Program-made: the position numbers and the translations under genes
Part shown: positions 1-9,023 of the stretch, piece by piece
Position numbering within the stretch: the first letter of the stretch is position 1
Layout: every line of letters begins with the position of its first letter
Source of the DNA: Pseudomonadota bacterium
GTDB taxonomy: Bacteria > Pseudomonadota > Gammaproteobacteria > Burkholderiales > SG8-39
NCBI GenBank assembly: GCA_947455195.1
Contig: CANGMI010000007.1
Coordinates: 1 to 64,000, forward strand
Reading direction: 5' to 3'
DNA length: 64,000 bases
The notes under the pieces: generated by a model
What the model saw: only the letters and a program-made list of their open reading frames with translations
What the model was told of the DNA's origin: nothing
The model's database searches: none

Positions 1-231
1 AAGCCAATCGTGGAGGTCGACCCGCGGTACTTCAGGCCGACGGAAGTGGAGACGCTGCTGGGTGATGCCACGAAGGCGCGGGAGCAGCTGGGGTGGGTGC
101 CGAGGACGAGCTTTGAGGAACTGGTGGCGGAGATGGCGCGCGAGGATTTTAGGGGGGCGGAGCGGGAGGGCTTCACCCATGCGCCTCGAGACTCGAATGC
201 GATGTCGACAACCCGACTGAGCGCTGCCTAA
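1..231 (+). CDS. gmd: GDP-mannose 4,6-dehydratase, C-terminal fragment (cut by window edge)
   Basis: The frame is open from base 1 and ends at TAA 229-231, so only the last 76 codons are present. The segment [20 protein letters not shown] followed by KAREQLGW is the conserved C-terminal signature of Gmd, which converts GDP-D-mannose to GDP-4-keto-6-deoxy-D-mannose, the precursor of GDP-fucose, GDP-rhamnose or GDP-perosamine in the cytoplasm. The last ~30 residues (rich in R, E and S/T) do not resemble the usual Gmd tail and may be a divergent extension. It heads the polysaccharide operon that runs to 8937. The N-terminal NAD(P)-binding part lies outside the window. Confidence 0.88.
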   Translation, partial: KPIVEVDPRYFRPTEVETLLGDATKAREQLGWVPRTSFEELVAEMAREDFRGAEREGFTHAPRDSNAMSTTRLSAA

Positions 232-367
232 GCCGCATGACCCAACGAACAGAAGCGAATACCGACTTGACGACATCAGGCTCTTGGAGATCTACGAGCA
301 CCGAGGTAGGAGTCGACGCTGATAACGTTCCGCCCAACGAAACCATAGACCCAGAGCAGGCAAGGCC

Positions 368-1321
368 GTGAGAACCGCATTGATCTTCGGTGTTACCGGG
401 CAGGACGGTTACTACCTCGCGCGCCAATTGCTGGCGCGTGGTTATCGCGTATGCGGCACCTCGCGTGACGGTGGCGGGAGGAATGCCCAGCATCTGCAGT
501 CTGTCCTCGGGTTGACCGCCTTGCAGATATATTCGGTCTCAAGCACGGACTTCTACAGCGTATTCCGCGTCATCAGCGAAACCGCGCCCGACGAGATCTA
601 CAATCTGTCCGGACAGTCGTCGGTCGGGCTGTCTTTCGAACAGCCACTGGAAACTCATCACAGTATCGTCAGCGCGACGATAAATATCCTGGAAGTTGCT
701 CGTCTGACTACCCGGCCGATGCGCCTCTATTTTGCGGGCTCCAGCGAGGCGTTCGGAGAGACTCCGGAAGCTGGCGCCACTGAAACGACGCCTTTCCAGC
801 CCAAGAGTCCGTACGGTGTCGCGAAGGCAGCGGCCGCATGGCAAGTCAAGAACTACCGCGAGTCATACGGGTTGTTCGCATGTACCGGCATTCTGTTTAA
901 TCATGAATCGCGACTTCGTCCGCCGCGTTTCGTCACCCGCAAGATCATCGATGTCGCCAAGCGAATCGCCAGCGGCAGCCCGGAGATACTGACTCTAGGG
1001 GACATCGGCATCGCGCGCGACTGGGGTCACGCACCGGAGTACGTCGATGCAATGTGGCGCATCCTGCAACACCACCAGGCACGCGACTTCGTCATCGCCA
1101 CAGGGGAGCAGCACACATTGCAGGAATTCGTCGCACTGGCCTTCGGTCGCCTCGGCCTCTCTTGGCGCGATCACGTCCGGACCGACGAATCCTTGCATCG
1201 CCCGAACGAGATCCGCGTTACCGTCGGAAATGCCGCTCTGGCGCGCGAGGTACTTGGCTGGTCTGCACAGGTACGGTTGCCGGTTTTAATCGACACGCTG
1301 TTGTCCGACGATCCGATCTGA
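368..1321 (+). CDS. GDP-mannose 4,6-dehydratase-like SDR (second, divergent copy)
   Basis: 317 residues of the extended short-chain dehydrogenase family. The NAD(P)-binding glycine motif is G8-VT-G11-QD-G14, and the catalytic set is present as SSE at 125-127, Y149 and K153. The stretches NHESRLRPPRFVTRKI and RDWGHAPEYVDAMW match GMD rather than GMER (fucose synthase). It follows a true gmd directly, so it is unlikely to be merely redundant; it may act on the Gmd product or on another GDP-hexose. The start is GTG 368, preceded by GGCAAGG. The gap to the next gene is 7 bp, so the two are probably co-transcribed. The family call is firm; the exact substrate is not known. Confidence 0.8.
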   Translation: MRTALIFGVTGQDGYYLARQLLARGYRVCGTSRDGGGRNAQHLQSVLGLTALQIYSVSSTDFYSVFRVISETAPDEIYNLSGQSSVGLSFEQPLETHHSIVSATINILEVARLTTRPMRLYFAGSSEAFGETPEAGATETTPFQPKSPYGVAKAAAAWQVKNYRESYGLFACTGILFNHESRLRPPRFVTRKIIDVAKRIASGSPEILTLGDIGIARDWGHAPEYVDAMWRILQHHQARDFVIATGEQHTLQEFVALAFGRLGLSWRDHVRTDESLHRPNEIRVTVGNAALAREVLGWSAQVRLPVLIDTLLSDDPI

Positions 1322-1328
1322 GCTGAAA

Positions 1329-2255
1329 ATGAGTAAGAAAGGGCCATGGCAGCATGCAAAATCGAAACTCAGTGTTTTGCTGAAGAATCGCTATATCAAC
1401 GCACTCCGAGGCGTGCCCATCCCGAATTCCGTCGGTGAGAAAGCGCAGTCGCTGATTGCCGGACAGTTGAGCTCGCTGCCCGGTGCATTGATCGGGCGTA
1501 TCGGTGCTACCGAAGGCAAGGTGATTCGGCATTACTTGCATGCCCGGCGGGGCAGAGGGGATCCCGTCGCTTATCCGTTGCCGCTGAACAACGAACTGAG
1601 GACGCACTCTGGCTTCTTCGATCCAGACGACCGCGCGATCGACCGCTTTGCCGAGCTTTACCTGCGGGCGGCCCAGGCTATGACATTGCGTGCCCTCTGG
1701 ACACCGCTCGACCGCGGCATCGTGTCATCGCACAGCGCCTCATGCCGCCTTCTCGATCTGGATCCTTTCTTCGCTCGGTCGCCATGGACTCTGGCCCTAG
1801 AAGGGCGTCGGGTTACCGTGATTAGCCCCTTCGCCCGAAGCATCCACGCACAGTTCGAAAAACGCGAACTATTATTCTTGCGCAACACGATGCCCGCCTT
1901 CCACCTGCGGACAGTAATCGCGCCGCAGACGCACTGCGAACAGGACGCATCGGGCCAGGACTGGTTCGTCAACTTGGACTCGATGGTTCAAGATGCCTTG
2001 GACCATGCTCCGGAAATCGTCATCATTGGTGCTGGCGCCTACGGTCTCCCCGCGGCCGCGGCCCTCAGTTGCAAGGGTATTCGCACCCTGGTGCTCGGCG
2101 GAGCGACGCAGTTGCTGTTCGGCATACGTGGCCGTCGCTGGGAGAACGACCGCGCCTATGCACGCCTAATGAACAGCCACTGGACCCGACCAGCAGAGGA
2201 AGAACAGCCAAAGGGTTTCCGCAAGCTTGAGATCAACGGCGGAGCCTATTGGTAA
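1329..2255 (+). CDS. GT-D fold type putative glycosyltransferase
   Basis: 308 residues, cytoplasmic, with no signal peptide or membrane segment. It carries RIGATEGKVI at 57-66, like the R-x-G-x-x-E nucleotide-sugar site of GT-D (DUF1792-type) enzymes. Further on come an ISPFARSIHAQ segment, a VIIGAGAYGLP strand-turn and the C-terminal pattern GGATQLLFGIRGRRW ... NSHWTRP ... NGGAYW. I recall this same order of motifs from uncharacterised proteins scattered through O-antigen and capsule clusters. The role is inferred to be sugar transfer, not shown. The stop TAA overlaps the next ATG by one base, indicating translational coupling. Confidence 0.6.
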   Translation: MSKKGPWQHAKSKLSVLLKNRYINALRGVPIPNSVGEKAQSLIAGQLSSLPGALIGRIGATEGKVIRHYLHARRGRGDPVAYPLPLNNELRTHSGFFDPDDRAIDRFAELYLRAAQAMTLRALWTPLDRGIVSSHSASCRLLDLDPFFARSPWTLALEGRRVTVISPFARSIHAQFEKRELLFLRNTMPAFHLRTVIAPQTHCEQDASGQDWFVNLDSMVQDALDHAPEIVIIGAGAYGLPAAAALSCKGIRTLVLGGATQLLFGIRGRRWENDRAYARLMNSHWTRPAEEEQPKGFRKLEINGGAYW

Positions 2256-3112
2256 TGTTGCTTTATTGCGCCGAGAACCGGCGCGCACCTTTTGTGGCTG
2301 TTTTTCAGCGCACCGCCGAGGCTCACGGCTTCAATGTCCGGGTGACGACGCCAGCTGAGACGCCCTCCTCTGCATACGCTTGCTTTGAATCTGCGTACCG
2401 CCACCTGTCGGTAAACTCCCAGCATTTTGAAATTGCCTGCTTTCGACGCTACTTCGCTGCCCAGATCGACTTAGCCGGGGAGCGCAGGTTCGTGATCTCC
2501 GATAGCGACATCTTCGTGCAAGCGCCGTGGTCCGATTTTCCTGAAGCCGTGCGTGATTCCAGCCAGTTCGTTGCTAGCGTCGGCCAGACGCCAACTGGCC
2601 CCGAGGATGACGTAAGTCCGCATTTCTCGGTATGGACGCCAGCGCTGCTGAACGACTTCATCGAATTTATTTTGTGCCAATACACCGAGCGCATTGACGA
2701 ACTCGAGGCACTGCATGCGTGTCGCGTCGCAACCAGCGCGCGCGCCGCGATCTCCGACATGACGCTATTGCAGTTGTGGCGCCGGGCGCGCAATGTCCCG
2801 ATGATCGACTCTAATGCGGTGCAACCCGATGGAGGCTACATAGACCACAACGTGTCGACGCTCCTCGCAAGCAACGCACGTTTTCGGGAGCACATCGGCC
2901 GAAAGCAACTGTCGTTGCGGCGGGGACGCTGGGTCTACCGAACGGTCGATGGCGACTGGGTGCGTCCGCAGATACTCCATCTCCAGGGGCGTTACAAGCT
3001 CGCTGCCGAGTCGATGCTGGCGCAACGCCGCACGGGCCTGCTGGCGCTTTCGGCGTACATCCACCTCGGCCGCAACGTGCGTCGCCTTGCGGAGCGTTTC
3101 CATGGGTTTTAG
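2255..3112 (+). CDS. putative GT-A-like glycosyltransferase of unknown specificity
   Basis: 285 residues from ATG 2255, chosen because it overlaps the previous stop (taATG); a TTG at 2249 is an alternative. The protein opens with a strand-like MLLYCAENRR. At 79-88 it has FVISDSDIFV, a hydrophobic strand followed by D83-S-D85, which fits the metal-binding DxD of GT-A glycosyltransferases. There is no signal peptide. The C-terminus is basic and helical. I do not recognise a named family, so the glycosyltransferase label rests on the DxD motif and on being sandwiched between glycosyltransferase-like and flippase genes. It overlaps the flippase start by 11 bp. Confidence 0.5.
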   Translation: MLLYCAENRRAPFVAVFQRTAEAHGFNVRVTTPAETPSSAYACFESAYRHLSVNSQHFEIACFRRYFAAQIDLAGERRFVISDSDIFVQAPWSDFPEAVRDSSQFVASVGQTPTGPEDDVSPHFSVWTPALLNDFIEFILCQYTERIDELEALHACRVATSARAAISDMTLLQLWRRARNVPMIDSNAVQPDGGYIDHNVSTLLASNARFREHIGRKQLSLRRGRWVYRTVDGDWVRPQILHLQGRYKLAAESMLAQRRTGLLALSAYIHLGRNVRRLAERFHGF

Positions 3113-4346
3113 CGTCTCTACGCTGGCCAGCGCTCTGGTTGGTGCCTGTTCACTGCTCTACTTTGGCGTGGCGAGCCACTGGCTCGGTGACGAAGCACTT
3201 TCTCTTTTCGTCATTGCGATGGCGGAAGTCGGGATCATCCAGGCGCTGCTGATCCCTCGCGCGTGGCTGTACGTCATTTCGGCACCCAAAGACGCTCTTG
3301 GCGAGCGCGTCTCGGCCTCGATGGCCATCGAGGTGATCGGCGGAGCGCTCGGTCTGTTGATACTCGTCGCATATTGCGCTGTGCGCGGGTTTGATAGCGA
3401 TGGATTCCAGTTGCGGCTGATCGTGTACTTCAGCTTTTGGATACCAAGCCTCACGTCGGTAAACGGCGCTTACCGCGCAGCGCAGCGCTGGTTTGCCTAC
3501 TTTATGTGGATCGCTGGCTCTACGATACTGCGGGTCCCTATGCTAGCGCTCGTCGTGCCTCATCTCGACCGCACCGTAAGCCCCGCACGCAGCATCATGC
3601 AGGCGGCGTTGGCATCTTATCTCGTACCTGAGTTGATCCGTGTCTGCGTCGGGTTACCTCCGCTTCTGCGCCGCTACTTCAGGTGGCCGTCTATCGGATC
3701 CCTTCGAGCGGCATTCTTGCCGGTTAGCGCCAACTGGCGATTCGACGTCGGCTCGTCACTTACCGATTCACTCGATAAGCTTTTTGTTGGCGCGCTGTTC
3801 GGCCCACATATTCTGACCGTCTACTTCTTTGCTCGTCGGATCGCCGGTGCGGTCACGATGGTGCAGGAATCCTTCTATGCGCATGTCTACCAGCGTCGGA
3901 TCGAGTCCCTGCGCAGCCCCTCAGAGTCTTGCTTTCTCTGGTTCAGCTATGCCGCAGGGCTGGGTATCTCCTTGTCGATCGCCTTATTCGTGGGCGTGAT
4001 CTTTTTCATTGTGTCGACTTCGCCTGTGGGCGCTCACTACCTACCTGAATCAGCGGTTTCCAATCCAGTTCTGTTCATCTGCGTAATTGGCTTAGACGCT
4101 GTGTTTTGCGCGAACCGCTGGTACCGTTATATCTCTCTACATTGGGGTGCCTCCCTGCTGTTCGCGATCCGAATCGCTTCGTTCCTCGTCTTCCTCTTGG
4201 TGGCATGGTGGGATGTAGACATCATGTCTCCATCCACGCCGCTGACGGCAATGGCCTGCGCACTATTCATTGACACGCTTGCACTCGTTTACTTCGTCCG
4301 AGCTACCCAAAAATCGCACCGGCCACTATCACCCTTAGCGCAATGA
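3102..4346 (+). CDS. Wzx-like polysaccharide flippase
   Basis: 414 residues from ATG 3102; the open frame extends further upstream, but that part overlaps the preceding gene. The protein is almost entirely hydrophobic, with roughly a dozen membrane segments separated by short basic loops, and lacks a signal peptide. Size and topology fit the Wzx/MOP exporter group, which moves undecaprenyl-diphosphate-linked repeat units across the inner membrane. The short polar stretch ANWRFDVGSSLTDSLDKLFVGALFG in the middle resembles the second-half start of this family. It sits between two putative transferases and a methyltransferase, with a Wzy-like gene in the same operon. Its stop overlaps the next start (ATGA). 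Confidence 0.72.
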   Translation: MGFSVSTLASALVGACSLLYFGVASHWLGDEALSLFVIAMAEVGIIQALLIPRAWLYVISAPKDALGERVSASMAIEVIGGALGLLILVAYCAVRGFDSDGFQLRLIVYFSFWIPSLTSVNGAYRAAQRWFAYFMWIAGSTILRVPMLALVVPHLDRTVSPARSIMQAALASYLVPELIRVCVGLPPLLRRYFRWPSIGSLRAAFLPVSANWRFDVGSSLTDSLDKLFVGALFGPHILTVYFFARRIAGAVTMVQESFYAHVYQRRIESLRSPSESCFLWFSYAAGLGISLSIALFVGVIFFIVSTSPVGAHYLPESAVSNPVLFICVIGLDAVFCANRWYRYISLHWGASLLFAIRIASFLVFLLVAWWDVDIMSPSTPLTAMACALFIDTLALVYFVRATQKSHRPLSPLAQ

Positions 4347-5230
4347 ACACCTGGCAATCGACCTCCCCAGCTATCGCCTGTCGCTTGTGCGGTTCGCAGG
4401 CTGTACGACCTGTCCTGTCGGACCAGGCCTTCTCCCGTACGTACACCTCGTACTGGTGCGACTACTGCGATGTGATGCAGACACTCGGCGACGTCGAGTC
4501 GATCTCGCCGGACTACATCTATCTAGCGCCGGAGGCGCTGGACGATGCCCACATCTACCTTCAGACTAAGCACAAGCGCTCAGCGTTCGACCAATGGCTG
4601 AACCTGTTCCATCGGCGCAGCTGCCGTGCTGAAGGATCGTCATTTTCGGTCATGGACATCGGTTGTGGCGTTGGTGGATTTCTGACTTTTGCCCGTGCTA
4701 GCGGCGCTGATACTTTTGGCTTCGATGCATCAAAGGCTCAGGTCGAGCGCTGCCGACGAGACCATCCGCGAACGCGAATGGCCTATTCGCTGGAGGAATA
4801 CGCTCTCAAGCTTGGAGGGCAGCCTCTAGTCGATGCGATTACCATGTGGGACGTTTTTGAACACATCCGCAACCCACTAGAATTCCTGCAGCAAATCCAG
4901 TCCGCCTGCCATCCACAGACCTTAGTCTACGTCTCCGTCCCAAGCGGCGCGATCAATCCACTAAAGGCGCGGCTGGCCCGCTTGCTTGGACGCGGCGCTG
5001 GACTAATCCCGTGGGAGCACGTCTTTTATTACACCAAGAAGTCGTTACCGGCAATTTTCGAACGAGCGGGATTCGAAGTCGTAGAGACGGGCGCCGTACG
5101 GGCATATCGCCGCGCCTGGTCGCCTCACGAACTGCTGCGACGCATCGCGCACAGCCTCCTGTCGCCGACGCGCTATTCGTTCCAGATCTACGTTCTGGCA
5201 CGGATTAAGTCCGCACCTCCGCCTCTATGA
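4343..5230 (+). CDS. class I SAM-dependent methyltransferase with N-terminal zinc ribbon
   Basis: 295 residues. An N-terminal CxxC pair (C13/C16 and C39/C42) looks like the zinc ribbon that precedes many polysaccharide-locus methyltransferases. The SAM-binding motif is VMDIGCGVGGFL at 103-114, followed by an acidic strand end (FGFDAS) and the motif-IV-like MWDVFEHIRNP. This matches the Methyltransf_23 type, which modifies sugars or glycan ends in the cytoplasm. The enzyme could O- or C-methylate a nucleotide sugar or cap the chain; the sequence does not say which. It is coupled to the flippase by an ATGA overlap. Confidence 0.78.
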   Translation: MNTWQSTSPAIACRLCGSQAVRPVLSDQAFSRTYTSYWCDYCDVMQTLGDVESISPDYIYLAPEALDDAHIYLQTKHKRSAFDQWLNLFHRRSCRAEGSSFSVMDIGCGVGGFLTFARASGADTFGFDASKAQVERCRRDHPRTRMAYSLEEYALKLGGQPLVDAITMWDVFEHIRNPLEFLQQIQSACHPQTLVYVSVPSGAINPLKARLARLLGRGAGLIPWEHVFYYTKKSLPAIFERAGFEVVETGAVRAYRRAWSPHELLRRIAHSLLSPTRYSFQIYVLARIKSAPPPL

Positions 5231-5234
5231 CGCC

Positions 5235-6311
5235 ATGAATGTGCTACTCGACAGCGTGATATATGGCCTGCAGAAGTTCGGAGGAATCTCACAGTACTGG
5301 AACGAACTATCGCTGCGACTCGCATCCTCGAATCGGTTGCGTTTGAGCCAGCACATGCCGGGCACTCTGAAAGGGAGTTTTCCCGCCATCCACAGCATCC
5401 CTAGCACGAGTGTCGACCGACTGCCTGTCGGCCTGGCGCGCTATTTGCCGATCATGCCCGACGAAAGTCCGGACTTGGTTCATTCGTCCTACTACCGGAT
5501 TCCGGTTTCGCCCCGGCTGTTGCTGGTTACGACTACCTACGACTTCACGTACGAAAAATACCGATCTGGGTTCGCACGCAGCGTTCACAGCATGCAGAAA
5601 CGCACTGCCCTGCACCGATCACAAGGAATGGTGTTCATTTCGGCCTCGACGCGGGACGACGCGGTGCGGCTCTACCCGGATCTTGCGGCGCGCCCTATGG
5701 CCGTCATCCATCTCGCCTCAGACCCCCTAGTCTTCCACCCCGACGTCCGCCCTCGCTCCGTTCTTCCTGACGGCCTCCGCAACACGCCCTATGTGCTTTT
5801 TACGGGCCAGCGCGGCGGCTACAAGCGCTTCGACCTTGCAATGGAATCGATCGCTGCGTCGCCCGACCTAACTCTGGTAGCGGTGGGACCGCCCATTGTC
5901 GGCGGCGAGCGTTCGCGTCTGGAAAGCCTCTTGCCCGGCAGATGGCAGTCGTTCACTGACGCGTCGAACGACACACTCCGCCTGCTCTACACGCACGCTC
6001 AGGCTCTCGTGTACCCGTCCGACTACGAAGGGTTCGGACTCCCGATTCTCGACGCCATGGCCTGCGGTTGCCCAGTTGTGTGCGCCAACCGCTCTTCCTT
6101 TCCGGAGGTGGCTGGCGACGCGGCTATCCGGGTTGGCGATCAGCGAGTCGACAAATATTCGCAGGCGCTGGCCGAAGCCGTGCGGCCAGCCGTGAGGGCC
6201 GACTTGGTCGCACTGGGTAGAGCACGCGCAGCGACCTTCACTTGGGAAGCAACCGCGGCACGAACGCTGGCTTTTTACGGCGAGGTTCGCGCGAGCGGCC
6301 TCGTCGGCTGA
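5235..6311 (+). CDS. GT4-family glycosyltransferase
   Basis: 358 residues with the GT-B architecture. The N-terminal half starts MNVLLDSVIYGLQKFGGIS, the glycine-rich acceptor loop. The C-terminal half contains YVLFTGQRGGYKRFD (about 190-205) and the donor-site motif EGFGLPILDAMACGCPVV (about 264-281), where E-x7-E is partly degenerate (E-x-F-G-x-P-I-x-D). This is the retaining GT4 signature seen in mannosyl- and rhamnosyltransferases of O-antigen loci. It would add one sugar to the lipid-linked repeat at the cytoplasmic face. It starts 4 bp after the methyltransferase stop. Donor and linkage cannot be read from the sequence. Confidence 0.82.
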   Translation: MNVLLDSVIYGLQKFGGISQYWNELSLRLASSNRLRLSQHMPGTLKGSFPAIHSIPSTSVDRLPVGLARYLPIMPDESPDLVHSSYYRIPVSPRLLLVTTTYDFTYEKYRSGFARSVHSMQKRTALHRSQGMVFISASTRDDAVRLYPDLAARPMAVIHLASDPLVFHPDVRPRSVLPDGLRNTPYVLFTGQRGGYKRFDLAMESIAASPDLTLVAVGPPIVGGERSRLESLLPGRWQSFTDASNDTLRLLYTHAQALVYPSDYEGFGLPILDAMACGCPVVCANRSSFPEVAGDAAIRVGDQRVDKYSQALAEAVRPAVRADLVALGRARAATFTWEATAARTLAFYGEVRASGLVG

Positions 6312-6323
6312 AGCACCACCCCG

Positions 6324-7541
6324 ATGGCCAAGTTTACCTTCATCAACCGCTTCTTCTGGCCAGACACCAGCGCGACGTCGCAGTTGCTTTCTGATCTTGC
6401 ATTCGAACTTTCGTCGCAAGGCCATCAGGTGACCTTGATTACCAGCCGGCATCTTTATCAGCACAATCGTCAAGCATTAGCCTTGCACGAATCCTATCGT
6501 GGAGTAGAAATTCTCCGGGTGTTGTCTACCAACTTCGGGCGCGGGCATCGAGTTGGCCGACTTGTCGATTACCTGACGTTCTACATCAGCACGCTCGCGA
6601 CCGTGTTGCTGCAAGTGGGGAGCGACCAAGTAGTTATCGCCAAGACCGATCCCCCCCTGTTGAGCATCCCGTTGGCGCTCATCGCTATGCTCAAGCGTTT
6701 CCGGTTCATCAACTGGATCCAGGACCTTTTCCCCGAGGTCGCGATCAGCGCTGGCGTGCCTGCCCTAGATGGCGCCCTGGGGCGATGGCTGCTGCGCTGG
6801 CGCGACTGGAGTCTTCTCCAGGCGCAGGAAAACGTGGTGATCGGGCGAGAGATGGAGATCCTGCTTCGCACGCGCGGCGCGCCTGCGAAGTCCTTGCGGA
6901 TCATCTGGAATTGGAGCCCGGAAATCGAAGTCCCCATGCGAGAAAACGGTCTGCGTACGGAGTGGGGCCTTTCGAATCGCTTCGTCGTGATGTATTCCGG
7001 CAACCTAGGCGAAGCCCATGATCACACGACTATCCTTGGCGCCATGGCCGAGTTATCGCACGAACCGGATATATTTTTCCTGTTCGTCGGCGGTGGAAAG
7101 AAGCTGGACATCCTGCGCTGCGAAGCCGAACAACGCGGCCTACACAACATACTGCTCAAGCCGCTGCAACCCCGTGAACTACTCGCGGAGAGCCTAGCTG
7201 TGGGAGACCTGCACCTCGTATCTCTACGCCCCCGCTTCGACGGACAGATCGTGCCAAGCAAGTATTACGGCATCCTGAACGCGGCTCGCCCTATGGTTTT
7301 CATCGGTTCGGAAACCAACGAGATAGCTCGGGAAATTCGCCGCGAAGGCATAGGGGCGTCTGTGCGGCAGGGCGATGTTGACGGACTCGTTGCTGCAATC
7401 CGTGATTCCAAGGATGACCCGGCGCTAAGAGCCCGCCAGGGCGCAGCCGGACGCCGTCTATTCGAAACCGCGTACACTCGTGAGGCTTCGCTGAAGGCAT
7501 GGGTCTGCCTGCTCGAACGCACGGCGCAATTGGCAAGCTAA
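6324..7541 (+). CDS. WbuB/WcaI-like GT4 glycosyltransferase
   Basis: 405 residues, GT-B fold. The N-terminus FINRFFWPDTSATSQLLSDL with GHQVTLITSR just after it is typical of the WbuB/WcaI branch (fucosamine or fucose transferases). FVVMYSGNLGEAHD marks the linker to the donor domain, and VPSKYYGILNAARPMVFIG replaces the usual E-x7-E region, as in other WbuB-like proteins. With GDP-deoxyhexose genes at the start of the operon, a 6-deoxyhexose donor is plausible but inferred. It lies 12 bp downstream of the previous glycosyltransferase and 10 bp upstream of the polymerase. Confidence 0.8.
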   Translation: MAKFTFINRFFWPDTSATSQLLSDLAFELSSQGHQVTLITSRHLYQHNRQALALHESYRGVEILRVLSTNFGRGHRVGRLVDYLTFYISTLATVLLQVGSDQVVIAKTDPPLLSIPLALIAMLKRFRFINWIQDLFPEVAISAGVPALDGALGRWLLRWRDWSLLQAQENVVIGREMEILLRTRGAPAKSLRIIWNWSPEIEVPMRENGLRTEWGLSNRFVVMYSGNLGEAHDHTTILGAMAELSHEPDIFFLFVGGGKKLDILRCEAEQRGLHNILLKPLQPRELLAESLAVGDLHLVSLRPRFDGQIVPSKYYGILNAARPMVFIGSETNEIAREIRREGIGASVRQGDVDGLVAAIRDSKDDPALRARQGAAGRRLFETAYTREASLKAWVCLLERTAQLAS

Positions 7542-7551
7542 CGGATCGACT

Positions 7552-8937
7552 ATGACGCCGCTCATGATCGGAATTAGCATCCTAATGACATGCTGCCTTG
7601 GCTTCGCATGGCTATCCGCGCGCAACAGTCTGTCGGCTCGTATTGCGACCGCCGCTGTGATGCTATCCTTCGGCTACTGGTACCTACTGCCGGCGCTGAA
7701 TATTTTTTTCATCGGCTTCGACGTCGACCAAATCGAGGCTTCTCGAGATAATGTGGCCTTCGCGTTCGTGATTGTGGGGGTCTTTCTGTCCCTCACGCTG
7801 TTTGTCATCATGCTCGTACCTCTCTTATGGCCCACCTCGCGCGAGGATCGCAGACGTGATGGGCCGGTAGAGATTCTGAATGATCGGCGCCTCTCCCGAC
7901 TCGGTACTCTTCTAACCGTATCCAGCGCAGCGATGTTCATTTCGCGCTTCGGTGGCGACGGCAGCGAGTTGCTCCTTCGCATGGCACTCGGCGAGGTTTC
8001 CGCACGCACAAACATGGAGTTCTACAACATCTCTTCCGGTGTGCTGTCATCGCTGGATGGCCTGTGGGAGATCGCCAACATCTCCATTTGCTGCCTCCTG
8101 ATTTGTATCTGCACGGCCGCACGCAACAGCTATGGTTCAACGCGACTGCTTGCCATCATCTCTCTGGTCGTGATGTTCATCGCGACGGGAACTCGTTCGC
8201 TGGTGATCTACGTGATGGTTGCTGCACTGTTGACGATATTGGCCCGCCCAAAGGCGCCTCGTCAGATTCGCACCCGCGCTGATGGGTCCAGTTGGCTGAA
8301 GCGCTTGCCCGTAATCTTGTTGTTCCTCGTCGCAACGTCGGCGGCTATCGGCGCGTATGCGTCCCGGTTCCAGGACTACGAACTCGACGTCGGCGGCGCG
8401 GTGTTGCAGACCCTGGTGGGCAACAACGATATGCTGCGGGAACTCGCAGCTGTGCTAGGGCGCATTGATCGCTACAATGCCGTCGGGGTATCTGACTTCA
8501 TTCAGACCCCATTCACCTTCCTGATGCCACGCTTCCTCGGTTTCGATAAACAGATTCCAGAGCACCTTTTGATCTACAACCGCGACTTGATGGCTATTGA
8601 CCTGCGATACGACCAAGGCAATTACTTTCCCGGGCTCGTTGCTGATTTTGTGATGGTGTTCGGGCCCTGGCTTGGGGCGGTGGCACTCGCAGCATTTATG
8701 TGTGCTATCTTGCTAGTCGTGCGTGGCTTGGCGAGACGAGTACCAGGTCTTGTCATGTCCACTGCCTTCATCGCCAGTTCTATGGCGTTGGTGTTCGTGT
8801 CCGTCCGAAACATTCCAGGCTCGATGGCGCTTTCTGTACTCATTCTTCTGTCAGTCTCGTGCATGCTGGCGAGAACGAGAGCGGGCGTTTCGGTCCCCCT
8901 TCAGGCGCGCATTATTCCCGACGCTAGAAATCTCTGA
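7552..8937 (+). CDS. Wzy-like O-antigen/oligosaccharide repeat-unit polymerase
   Basis: 461 residues with about ten to twelve predicted membrane spans and one larger polar loop in the second half (about 275-350: SRFQDYELD ... FIQTPFTFLMPRFLGFDKQIPEH). This topology is characteristic of Wzy proteins, which are poorly conserved in sequence. The segment IATGTRSLVIYVMVAALL also fits that family. It would join undecaprenyl-linked repeat units in the periplasm. It closes operon A, 86 bp before the convergent Wzz gene. The call depends on topology and context. Confidence 0.68.
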   Translation: MTPLMIGISILMTCCLGFAWLSARNSLSARIATAAVMLSFGYWYLLPALNIFFIGFDVDQIEASRDNVAFAFVIVGVFLSLTLFVIMLVPLLWPTSREDRRRDGPVEILNDRRLSRLGTLLTVSSAAMFISRFGGDGSELLLRMALGEVSARTNMEFYNISSGVLSSLDGLWEIANISICCLLICICTAARNSYGSTRLLAIISLVVMFIATGTRSLVIYVMVAALLTILARPKAPRQIRTRADGSSWLKRLPVILLFLVATSAAIGAYASRFQDYELDVGGAVLQTLVGNNDMLRELAAVLGRIDRYNAVGVSDFIQTPFTFLMPRFLGFDKQIPEHLLIYNRDLMAIDLRYDQGNYFPGLVADFVMVFGPWLGAVALAAFMCAILLVVRGLARRVPGLVMSTAFIASSMALVFVSVRNIPGSMALSVLILLSVSCMLARTRAGVSVPLQARIIPDARNL

Positions 8938-9023
8938 AATTATCGCGTACGACCACTGACGTACATGGGTTATTTCTACGGATCCTGGGCACCGGTTTTG
9001 GGATTATCGAGCTGACCGTGGTC

